Assembly: GCA_900769385.1 (NCBI GenBank)
Contig: CAAGGO010000206.1
Coordinates: 1 to 7,039, forward strand
DNA: 7,039 nt
Origin: Rikenellaceae bacterium
GTDB lineage: Bacteria; Bacteroidota; Bacteroidia; Bacteroidales; UBA932
Reading direction: 5' to 3'
Both the position numbers and the translations under genes were made by a program. Positions 1-5,029 of the stretch are shown one piece after another (position 1 is the stretch's first letter; every line of letters starts with the position of its first letter). The notes under the pieces are model-generated. The model had not been told where the DNA came from. It made no database searches and saw only the letters and a list, made by a program, of their open reading frames with translations.

Positions 1-10
1 CAAAAAACTG

Positions 11-84
11 TAGTCCCGCGCGGATTTGAACCGCGGACCCCCACATTATCAGTGTGGTGCTCTAACCAACTGAGCTACGAGACT
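11..84 (-). tRNA. tRNA-Ile (anticodon GAU), copy 2 of a tandem pair
   Basis: A complete 74-base cloverleaf reads on the minus strand. The acceptor stem AGTCTCG/CGGGACT has one T-G wobble, the D stem is GCTC/GAGC, the anticodon stem is CCACA/TGTGG with loop CTGATAA, the variable loop has five bases, and the T arm is CGCGG-TTCAAAT-CCGCG. The anticodon GAT lies at 48-50, giving isoleucine (AUU/AUC codons). Base 11 is the discriminator A. The 3' CCA is not encoded, since ACAG follows, so it must be added by tRNA nucleotidyltransferase. A T6 run (7-2) follows directly and may help end the transcript. It lies downstream of an almost identical copy at 107-180 and has no visible promoter of its own. 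Confidence 0.97.
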
Positions 85-106
85 GGATAAAACTTCAAAA
101 AACTTG

Positions 107-180
107 TAGTCCCGCGCGGATTTGAACCGCGGACCCCTACATTATCAGTGTAGTGCTCTAACCAACTGAGCTACGGGACT
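107..180 (-). tRNA. tRNA-Ile (anticodon GAU), copy 1 of a tandem pair
   Basis: A 74-base cloverleaf on the minus strand with anticodon GAT at 144-146. The acceptor stem AGTCCCG/CGGGACT is fully Watson-Crick and the T arm equals that of the other copy. The anticodon stem is CTACA/TGTAG, so compared with the neighbour it carries a compensated pair (T-A here, C-G there). CCA is not encoded. Its mature 5' end lies only 5 bases after the sufS stop codon and no TAnnTTTG box fits in the gap, so it is probably cut by RNase P from a transcript that runs through sufS. The spacer to the next tRNA is 22 bases and includes a T6 run, like the sequence after the second copy. Confidence 0.97.
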
Positions 181-185
181 GGATA

Positions 186-1436
186 TTACCTGAGCATTCT
201 TACTGCCCTGTGCAAACTCTTTATAAAATACTCTGCCTCCTGCAGCGTATTGTACGGCAAGAACGAAACCCTAACCATACTTGTCACCCCAAAACGGGTC
301 ATCAACGGCTCACAGCACATAAGTCCTGTACGCACCGCAACACCCATCTTATCCAGCAACTGGGCCAGATCAGAAGGGAAACACCCCTCAATATTGAAGG
401 AGAACAACGGAATCTTGCTGCCCGGCTCACCAAAAGCCCCGTCAGCATCCCCGTAAATCCTGCACCCCTCTATCTTCTGCAGCTCCTCCCTCAAATAGGC
501 AATTATCTTTTTCTCCTCTGCCTCCACAACAGCGGCTGTCTCCCCCTCACGCAAACTCTGCGCAAACTCCAAAGCTGGCGCCAACGAAGCCTGGGCAATA
601 AAATTGGGTGTGCCAGCCTCAAACTTCAACGGCAGCGGAGCGTATGTTGTCTTCTCAAAAGTAACGGTATCAACCATATCACCGCCACCCATATAAGGCG
701 GCATAGCCTCCAACAGCTCCTTCTTGCCATAAAGCACTCCCGAACCTGTTGCCGCATATATCTTGTGCCCCGAGAACACATAAAAATCACAATCCAGCTC
801 CTGAACATCCACCTTTGCGTGCACAATACCCTGCGCACCATCCACAAGCACCGGAATACCCAACGCGTGCGCAGCATCAATCACCTCCTTAACCGGATTT
901 ATGATACCCAACACATTGGAAATATGCTCAACCGCCACAATCTTCACTCTTCCCGATAGCATATTCCTGTATGCCTCCATATCCAATTCACCGTTCTCCA
1001 ACACCGGAATTGGCTTTACCGTTGCCCCTGCAGCCTGGCAAGCCAACTGCCACGGAACAATATTGGAATGGTGAGAATCACCGGAAACAATCACCTCATC
1101 CCCCTCACTCAAAAACTTTCTGCAAAAACTGCTTGCAACCAAATTTATGGAAGCTGTTGTTCCCGACGTAAAAATGATGTTCTCCCTGCCAGGGGCATTA
1201 ATGAACTCCCTTACCTTCTCCCTTGCCCCCTCATAAAGTGAAGTGGCATCATCACTCAGCTTATGCATAGCACGGTGCACATTGGCATTTGCCCCATTAT
1301 GCATTCTATCCACCAAATCAATCACACACTGCGGCTTCTGTGACGTTGCCCCGTTGTCCAAATACACCAACGGTTTGCCGTACACCAGCTGCTGCAATGC
1401 AGGAAACTCACCCCTTATCTCCTCTATAGAATTCAT
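186..1436 (-). CDS. sufS: SufS-type cysteine desulfurase (group II, PLP enzyme)
   Basis: This 416-residue protein is typical in length for SufS/CsdA-type desulfurases, which take sulfur from L-cysteine as an enzyme persulfide, release alanine and feed Fe-S cluster assembly in the cytoplasm. Family landmarks are visible. The N-terminus has the order IR-x-x-FPAL then YLDNGATSQKP. S121-H122-H123-S-N lies in the position of the PLP-stacking histidine, VDGAQ supplies the PLP aspartate D199, and SGHK gives the Schiff-base lysine K225. The catalytic loop RTGLMCCEP puts the persulfide cysteine at C374, followed by R389. Most SufS loops read RTGHHCAxP, so the LM and double-Cys form is a variant. No sufB, sufC, sufD or sufE lies beside it. 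The start is supported by the normal SufS N-terminus and a promoter box just 4 bases upstream. Stop TAA is 5 bases before a tRNA gene. Confidence 0.93.
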   Translation of the reverse strand: MNSIEEIRGEFPALQQLVYGKPLVYLDNGATSQKPQCVIDLVDRMHNGANANVHRAMHKLSDDATSLYEGAREKVREFINAPGRENIIFTSGTTASINLVASSFCRKFLSEGDEVIVSGDSHHSNIVPWQLACQAAGATVKPIPVLENGELDMEAYRNMLSGRVKIVAVEHISNVLGIINPVKEVIDAAHALGIPVLVDGAQGIVHAKVDVQELDCDFYVFSGHKIYAATGSGVLYGKKELLEAMPPYMGGGDMVDTVTFEKTTYAPLPLKFEAGTPNFIAQASLAPALEFAQSLREGETAAVVEAEEKKIIAYLREELQKIEGCRIYGDADGAFGEPGSKIPLFSFNIEGCFPSDLAQLLDKMGVAVRTGLMCCEPLMTRFGVTSMVRVSFLPYNTLQEAEYFIKSLHRAVRMLR

Positions 1437-1440
1437 GCTA

Positions 1441-1470
1441 CAAATATAAGCTGCTTATCAAACGTGCAAA
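1441..1470 (-). promoter_or_regulatory. Bacteroidota-type promoter of sufS
   Basis: On the minus strand TTTG (1470-1467), an 18-base spacer and TATATTTG (1448-1441) match the Bacteroidota promoter pattern TTTG / TAnnTTTG. The -7 box ends only 4 bases before the sufS ATG, so the mRNA should have almost no leader. No Shine-Dalgarno sequence is present. Confidence 0.7.
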
Positions 1471-1507
1471 AATAACAAACTTATGGCTATAAAAGAAGAT
1501 AAAAGTT

Positions 1508-1591
1508 TCATATTGTCATTTTCTCTGTATCTGTAAAGGATTTTCCACCCTTTTTGCGCAGGACAATCATCTCTTCAAACAGAGTGCACAT
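1508..1591 (-). other. Possible second short reading frame overlapping a tiny peptide ORF
   Basis: This 27-codon frame on the minus strand overlaps the end of the 31-codon ORF at 1567-1662 by 25 bases, in another frame. It begins MCTLFEEM and is lysine-rich (KKGGK) toward the end. It could be a translationally coupled peptide, the displaced tail of a frameshifted gene of about 50 codons, or chance. No slippery sequence was seen at the overlap. Support is weak. Confidence 0.2.
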
Positions 1592-1662
1592 CTGCTGCCA
1601 CCACTCACGCCACAAGTTGCAACAAAAACAATAAGTGCTATGACCAACAGCTTGTGTTTCAT
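1567..1662 (-). CDS. Putative tiny secreted or membrane peptide (31 aa), unknown function
   Basis: The 31-codon ORF starts MKHK, followed by a hydrophobic stretch (about residues 5-16, LLVIALIVFVAT) and a Cys/Gly tail with cysteines at 17, 25 and 28. That is a signal-peptide-like or single-membrane-segment peptide. Residues V-A-T-C resemble a lipobox, but Thr at -1 is not canonical. The strongest support is position: a TAnnTTTG box (TAAGTTTG, 1677-1670) ends 7 bases before the ATG. It is too short to judge by composition, and a second frame overlaps its end. It lies on the sufS strand, 130 bases upstream of sufS. I recognise no family. It could equally be a small RNA locus or a decayed gene. 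Confidence 0.35.
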   Translation of the reverse strand: MKHKLLVIALIVFVATCGVSGGSRCALCLKR

Positions 1663-1669
1663 AATACCG

Positions 1670-1697
1670 CAAACTTAACATTTACCAAAAATACAAA
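1670..1697 (-). promoter_or_regulatory. Bacteroidota-type promoter in the sufS upstream gap
   Basis: Minus-strand TTTG (1697-1694), a 16-base spacer (a little short) and a perfect TAAGTTTG box (1677-1670). It would drive the 31-codon ORF at 1567-1662, or an untranslated RNA in that place. Confidence 0.5.
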
Positions 1698-1736
1698 ATA
1701 AAATCTACATTTCATTTCACATTATTGCAATACCCA

Positions 1737-1777
1737 AGTGGTACACAAGGTTGTGGTCCACGACTTTGTGTACCATT
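1737..1777. repeat. 41-base near-perfect inverted repeat (hairpin)
   Basis: Arms 1739-1756 and 1758-1775 are inverted copies of 18 bases around one central base. They begin TGGTACACAA and end TTGTGTACCA. Only two positions are not Watson-Crick and both are G-T wobbles in the plus-strand hairpin (1749/1765 and 1752/1762). Pairs 1738/1776 (G-T) and 1737/1777 (A-T) extend it, so a 19-bp stem with a 3-base loop is possible. Neither side is followed by a T-run, so it is not a standard terminator. It abuts the T-tract of the adjoining terminator. Possible roles are a protein-binding palindrome, a recombination or mobile-element end, or an RNA processing stem. Confidence 0.85.
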
Positions 1778-1778
1778 C

Positions 1779-1820
1779 AAAAAAATGCCCCTACCCGTCA
1801 ATGAGAATACGGGTAGGGGC
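1779..1820 (-). terminator. Intrinsic terminator of the barrel-like protein gene
   Basis: Perfect 12-bp stem GCCCCTACCCGT (1787-1798) / ACGGGTAGGGGC (1809-1820) with a 10-base loop. On the minus strand it is followed, after an A, by a run of seven Ts (1785-1779). It lies 26 bases after the stop codon at 1847. Confidence 0.92.
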
Positions 1821-1846
1821 CATTGCTTGACCTTGCTGTATGTCAC

Positions 1847-2323
1847 TTAAAACTGATAACCCAGTCTTATACCAACCAGTGGGGCCCAGTCTTTTTTGTC
1901 CTTAACTTTTACAAGCTCCAGAACCGGACCTATATTGAAACTGTTCTTTATATGCTTCCTGGATTTTATACCAACACCTGCCGAAAAGGATACCGATGTA
2001 CAAGTCTCCTCAAATGTGGTTCTTATACCGCCGCTTGCAGATGCATAAAAATGTACCTTTTCAAGTGGAAGCAAACCTTTAAGCTTCAATGCCCACAACA
2101 TCTGCCCTCTCCACGGATCATAACCAAGGGTAACACCTGTAGAAAAATACTTACCGGCATTAACACCTCCTGTATACGAAAACAGTGCAGAAGGCATTGC
2201 CACATCATAGCCTCCCATTGTTGCATCAACTGCCACCTCATTGTACATACTCACCCTCTTCTGTTGCGAGAACAACATTGTAACACACAACATTGCCACC
2301 AATAAAAATACTACCTTTCTCAT
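1847..2323 (-). CDS. Small outer-membrane beta-barrel-like protein, unknown function
   Basis: The 158-residue protein begins with a clear Sec signal peptide (MRKVV, hydrophobic core about 4-18, likely cut after S19 in FSQ). The mature part is about 139 residues of alternating polar/hydrophobic stretches rich in Gly, Ser and aromatics, for example YFSTGVTLGYDP, FYASASGGIR and VSFSAGVGIK. It ends in GIRLGYQF, and a C-terminal phenylalanine is the usual beta-signal recognised by the BAM complex. This pattern suggests an 8-stranded porin-like or OmpW/OmpX-sized barrel, but no specific family was recognised. It is monocistronic, with a strong terminator downstream and divergent ruvA upstream. GGAG (2331-2328) sits 4 bases before the ATG, unusual in this window. 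The other nearby ATG (2333-2331) is out of frame. No clear TAnnTTTG box was found for it. Confidence 0.75.
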   Translation of the reverse strand: MRKVVFLLVAMLCVTMLFSQQKRVSMYNEVAVDATMGGYDVAMPSALFSYTGGVNAGKYFSTGVTLGYDPWRGQMLWALKLKGLLPLEKVHFYASASGGIRTTFEETCTSVSFSAGVGIKSRKHIKNSFNIGPVLELVKVKDKKDWAPLVGIRLGYQF

Positions 2324-2391
2324 AACACTCCATTTTTAAGTTAACACCAATCCTTTTATCTGTAAACGCGTCAAATGCGTAAATACTGCAG

Positions 2392-2424
2392 ACAAAATCC
2401 TGTTAAAAATACAAAATCCTGTTA
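2392..2424. repeat. Pair of exact 14-bp direct repeats in the divergent control region
   Basis: ACAAAATCCTGTTA occurs at 2392-2405 and again at 2411-2424, 19 bases apart start to start (near two helical turns). It lies 69-101 bases upstream of the start of the minus-strand barrel-like gene. The spacing fits paired binding sites for a regulator, but the factor is unknown. Confidence 0.6.
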
Positions 2425-2432
2425 TAGGATAA

Positions 2433-2465
2433 ATTCTCATTTTATGATTATCATTTTATGAGAAT
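2433..2465. promoter_or_regulatory. Operator-like dyad with two TCATTTTATGA boxes
   Basis: TCATTTTATGA occurs at 2437-2447 and 2451-2461, each copy itself a TCAT/ATGA palindrome. The two sit inside a larger dyad from ATTC (2433-2436) to GAAT (2462-2465) centred on 2449, with 13 of 16 positions symmetric. The centre ATGAT-T-ATCAT resembles the core of a Fur-type box, but its flanks match only in part. It lies 15 bases before the ruvA -7 box, where the -33 element should be, and could also serve the divergent gene. Confidence 0.5.
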
Positions 2466-2480
2466 GAAGTTTCTTTTGAT

Positions 2481-2488
2481 TATTTTTG
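2481..2488 (+). promoter_or_regulatory. -7 box of the ruvA promoter
   Basis: TATTTTTG matches TAnnTTTG. No good TTTG lies at the expected -33 distance. That place is occupied by the dyad at 2433-2465. The expected leader is about 35 bases. Confidence 0.55.
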
Positions 2489-2527
2489 GTGGGATTTTGG
2501 GATTGATTTAAAATTTATCGGGAAGAT

Positions 2528-3118
2528 ATGTACAGTTATATTAAGGGAGAGCTGGTAGAGATTACCCCTACATCAGCGGTGATTGAGAATAATGGTATTG
2601 GTTATGAGCTGCAGATTTCGCTGCAGACTTTTACTGAGATTCAGGGGTTACGGGATGTTATGCTTTATATCCACCATCACGTTAGGGAGGATGTGGAGTT
2701 GTGGTACGGTTTTTCAACCAAGGAGGAGAGGAACATTTTCCGTATGCTTATTGAGGTGAACGGCATTGGCCCAAATACTGCCAGGATGATGTTATCTTCA
2801 ATGAACAGTTCAGAGATTAAAACTGCCATCATTGGCGGGGACGTTAACCGCATAAAGAGCATCAAGGGTATTGGAATAAAGACAGCCCAGAGGGTAATTA
2901 TTGACCTTAAGGACAAGATTGCCAAAGGTGGTGAGGATACTACCGCTGCATTGTTTGCACAGGAGACTTCTTCCGCAGTTCTTGAAGAGGCACTTGCTGC
3001 CCTTGTTATGCTTGGCTTTGCCAAGGCTGCAGCCGACAAGGCGGTTAAAGCGGTATATAAGGAAAACCCCAACTACACTTTGGAGCAGCTTATAAAATTC
3101 TCATTAAAAAGGCTGTAA
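2528..3118 (+). CDS. ruvA: Holliday junction branch migration protein RuvA
   Basis: RuvA forms tetramers that hold the four-way Holliday junction and load the RuvB ATPase for branch migration during recombinational repair. At 196 residues this one is of normal length. The N-terminal OB-fold starts MYSYIKGELVEI and runs to about residue 63. V-R-E-D (52-55) supplies the acidic pin (E54, D55) that separates strands at the crossover. Two helix-hairpin-helix motifs follow, EVNGIGPNTA (76-85) and SIKGIGIKTAQ (111-121). After a flexible linker, the C-terminal RuvB-binding domain (about 148-196) ends IKFSLKRL. Start ATG fits the family N-terminus, and no Shine-Dalgarno sequence is seen. No ruvB or ruvC is in the window. 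gcvH follows after 58 bases with its own -7 box, so the two are probably separate units or loosely coupled. Confidence 0.97.
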   Translation: MYSYIKGELVEITPTSAVIENNGIGYELQISLQTFTEIQGLRDVMLYIHHHVREDVELWYGFSTKEERNIFRMLIEVNGIGPNTARMMLSSMNSSEIKTAIIGGDVNRIKSIKGIGIKTAQRVIIDLKDKIAKGGEDTTAALFAQETSSAVLEEALAALVMLGFAKAAADKAVKAVYKENPNYTLEQLIKFSLKRL

Positions 3119-3133
3119 TTTAAAATATTTTAA

Positions 3134-3141
3134 TACTTTTG
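3134..3141 (+). promoter_or_regulatory. -7 box of the gcvH promoter
   Basis: TACTTTTG matches TAnnTTTG 35 bases before the gcvH start. The upstream -33 element is weak. The leader that follows is almost all A and T, as is common for well-expressed Bacteroidota genes. Confidence 0.6.
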
Positions 3142-3176
3142 TAAGCAAATCAAATTTTTAAAATTTTATATACACT

Positions 3177-3554
3177 ATGAATACTCCTACAAATCTAAAG
3201 TACTCTAAAGACCACGAGTGGGTTAAAGTAGAGGGCAACGTTGCAGTTATTGGTATTACAGATTTCGCTCAGAGCCAGCTTGGTGACATCGTTTTCGTTG
3301 ACATCCAGACTGAGGGTGAGGATCTTGAGGCAGGTGAAGTTTTTGGTGCTATTGAGGCAGTTAAAACTGTTGCTGACGGTCTAATGCCAGTTTCTGGTAA
3401 AGTTATTGAGGTTAACGCTGATCTTGAGGGTGCTCCTGAGTCAGTTAACTCTGATCCATACGGCGCAGGCTGGATGATTAAAGTTGAGATGAGCAACCCT
3501 GCTGAGGTTGAGGATCTTCTTGACGCTGAGGCTTACAATGCAATCTGCAAGTAA
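3177..3554 (+). CDS. gcvH: Glycine cleavage system H protein (lipoyl carrier)
   Basis: GcvH is the cytoplasmic lipoyl-protein that carries the aminomethyl group of glycine between GcvP, GcvT and the dihydrolipoamide dehydrogenase. The 125-residue length is usual. It starts MNTPTNLKYSKDHEWVKVEG, with the family's KDHEW motif. The lipoylation hairpin reads FGAIEAVKTVADGLMPVSG, with acceptor lysine K63. NSDPYGAGWMIKV near residues 91-103 is the usual C-terminal signature. The gene uses many T-ending codons (GTT, GCT), suggesting high expression. gcvT and gcvP are not in the window. It has its own -7 box and a strong terminator 23 bases after the stop, so it is largely monocistronic. In many gliding or T9SS-bearing Bacteroidota, as I recall, a large sprA/sov gene neighbours ruvA and gcvH; none is present here. 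Confidence 0.97.
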   Translation: MNTPTNLKYSKDHEWVKVEGNVAVIGITDFAQSQLGDIVFVDIQTEGEDLEAGEVFGAIEAVKTVADGLMPVSGKVIEVNADLEGAPESVNSDPYGAGWMIKVEMSNPAEVEDLLDAEAYNAICK

Positions 3555-3577
3555 TTGACCCTTTAAAATAGCAATAG

Positions 3578-3603
3578 AGCCGGCCCATAAAGCCGGCTTT
3601 TTT
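3578..3603 (+). terminator. Intrinsic terminator of gcvH
   Basis: Stem AGCCGGC (3578-3584) / GCCGGCT (3592-3598), loop of 7, then Ts through 3603. The T-tract runs straight into the -33 TTTG of the next promoter. Confidence 0.92.
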
Positions 3604-3631
3604 GTTTGGCACCATTTCTGTTGTATTTTTG
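3601..3631 (+). promoter_or_regulatory. Promoter of the secreted-protein gene
   Basis: TTTG (3601-3604), a 19-base spacer and TATTTTTG (3624-3631) form the best full match to the Bacteroidota promoter in the window. It overlaps the gcvH terminator T-tract. The start codon lies 20 bases beyond the -7 box. Confidence 0.75.
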
Positions 3632-3651
3632 CAGGCACAAACTACTTGAAA

Positions 3652-4905
3652 ATGAAAAGAAAACTTTTTAAGGCTGCATTTGCCTCACTGGCTTTTGCTG
3701 CAATCATTACCGCATCAGGAACATTGTCTGCACAGACAAAAGCGGAAACCAAGCTATATAATACAGCCCTTGCCAAAGGAGACCTTAAAAACGCCAACAA
3801 ATTCCTGGCTAAGTTTCCCAATTCAATCTATGCTCCAAGAATCCAGAGGCTGAAAGATTCCCTTGTATTCAATTCCCTTAATGCAAATGACGTCCTTGCA
3901 TATATCTCTTTTGTAGAGGAGAATCCAAAATCTTTCTTCAAGGCTGCTGCCGGCAAAAAGATTGAAGAGCTCAACACATCAAAAACAAGCGATTCCCAGG
4001 CTCTTGAGGCAGCTCTGCAGGCTGGACTTCAAAAAGAGAAGATTCTTGCAGCAAAAGGGGTAAAAAACCGCAACATTGAGCACTCTGTAGCAATCAGCGC
4101 ACCTGAAAACGGATACTATACAATCACAACCCTTGCCCAGAACAACGGCACTTGGGAAACCGTATCTCAGATAAAGGAATCCGTATACACCAATACCGCT
4201 GAACTGGAAGCCCTTAAACTGAACGCATCAGAGGTTGAAGCTGTAACCATAAACGGCCAGCAGTACCTGTATTTCAGCTACACCAACTTCTCAAACGGCT
4301 CAAGCAAGAAAAGCAATATTCCAATCAATGACCAGGAACTTGTACTGAACCTGTACTCTATGGACAACCACTCCGTATACACAGTAATGTTCAGCGGCAA
4401 ACAGGCAGCTGACGGAAACCTTTACGGCAGCACAATGGAGAGTGCCCAGAGCGGACTGATGGCAAATGCAGAGCAGACATACCTTCTTAGAAAGCTAAAA
4501 CAGACAAGCAACCTCAAACCATACAACAAAGAGCTTTTCCGCACACAGGAAACAATTGAATGGTGGTATGAGAACAACCCGCAAAACGCTGGCAATCTGC
4601 AATTTGGCGTTATTCCCGATAATTCTGAGCTTGTTCAGAAATTTAAGGAATACTCTGATAAAGAGCAAGTTGGACAATATACCGTTGCAATGTTTGACAT
4701 CCTGAACAACACCGTTGTTGTGGTATACAACAAGGCAGACAAAAAATACTCCCTTGCACTTTGCCAGACAACACCCCAGACAGCAACCGACACTGAACTT
4801 AGTTCATTCTATGGAGAAAAAGGCAACACCCTTGTATTATACTACTACAAAGGAAAAACATCCATAAAGAAAAGATTGAATCTGGGAAGCAAACGAATGT
4901 ACTAA
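3652..4905 (+). CDS. Secreted (periplasmic or surface) protein of unknown function
   Basis: The 417-residue protein begins MKRKLFKAAF with a hydrophobic signal peptide (core about 8-22), probably cut in TLSAQ after A27. Residues about 31-75 (ETKLYNTALAKGDLKNANKF and on) look like a TPR-type helical hairpin. About 78-135 is further helical and Lys/Glu/Ala-rich. From 145 the sequence turns to beta-rich, Tyr/Asn-rich stretches, for example QYLYFSYTNFSN and VVVVYNKADKKYSLAL, without a recognised motif. There is one cysteine (C371), no membrane segment after the signal, and no T9SS-type C-terminal sorting domain. An in-frame TTG lies 6 bases upstream, but ATG at 3652 is preferred because it gives a standard signal peptide and fits the promoter spacing. 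It is a single gene. No terminator with a T-run follows; instead the GC-rich structured region begins 6 bases after the stop. Confidence 0.85.
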   Translation: MKRKLFKAAFASLAFAAIITASGTLSAQTKAETKLYNTALAKGDLKNANKFLAKFPNSIYAPRIQRLKDSLVFNSLNANDVLAYISFVEENPKSFFKAAAGKKIEELNTSKTSDSQALEAALQAGLQKEKILAAKGVKNRNIEHSVAISAPENGYYTITTLAQNNGTWETVSQIKESVYTNTAELEALKLNASEVEAVTINGQQYLYFSYTNFSNGSSKKSNIPINDQELVLNLYSMDNHSVYTVMFSGKQAADGNLYGSTMESAQSGLMANAEQTYLLRKLKQTSNLKPYNKELFRTQETIEWWYENNPQNAGNLQFGVIPDNSELVQKFKEYSDKEQVGQYTVAMFDILNNTVVVVYNKADKKYSLALCQTTPQTATDTELSSFYGEKGNTLVLYYYKGKTSIKKRLNLGSKRMY

Positions 4906-4912
4906 AAAGCTA

Positions 4913-4940
4913 CCGGGAGCCGCACCCTGCCTGAGCAGTA
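4913..4940. repeat. 28-base direct repeat, copy A
   Basis: It matches the copy at 4993-5020 at 26 of 28 positions, exactly 80 bases apart. It contains the hairpin CTGC-CTGA-GCAG. One of the two differences falls in the tetraloop, so the stem is kept. Confidence 0.85.
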
Positions 4941-4992
4941 TGAATCCCAAGGCATCATCAGATGCCCGGTGGAGGCCGTGTGAAACGGAAGG

Positions 4993-5020
4993 CCGGGAAC
5001 CGCACCCTGCGTGAGCAGTA
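4993..5020. repeat. 28-base direct repeat, copy B
   Basis: Second copy, with hairpin CTGC-GTGA-GCAG. On the plus strand GTGA is a GNRA tetraloop. The identity with copy A stops at both borders. Confidence 0.85.
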
Positions 5021-5029
5021 ATAAAAGAA

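Noticed and set aside
210..959. Long open frame on the plus strand, antisense to sufS
   Set aside because: Its composition (runs of His, Gln, Arg, Cys) is what the complement of a coding gene gives; sufS on the other strand has full family motifs and a promoter.
1823..2305. Plus-strand 160-codon frame opposite the barrel-like gene
   Set aside because: Cys/His-rich shadow translation that runs across the terminator hairpin end; the minus frame has a signal peptide, barrel pattern and a terminator.
3646..3651. TTG as the start of the secreted-protein gene
   Set aside because: It adds only two residues; ATG at 3652 gives the usual MKRK signal-peptide start.
4940..5014. 24-codon ORF inside the repeat block
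   Set aside because: No promoter or ribosome-binding context, and both ends fall in the hairpin repeats; structure explains the sequence better.
4913..5020. Minimal CRISPR array
   Set aside because: Only two copies, a spacer of 52 bases that is itself structured, and no cas genes nearby.
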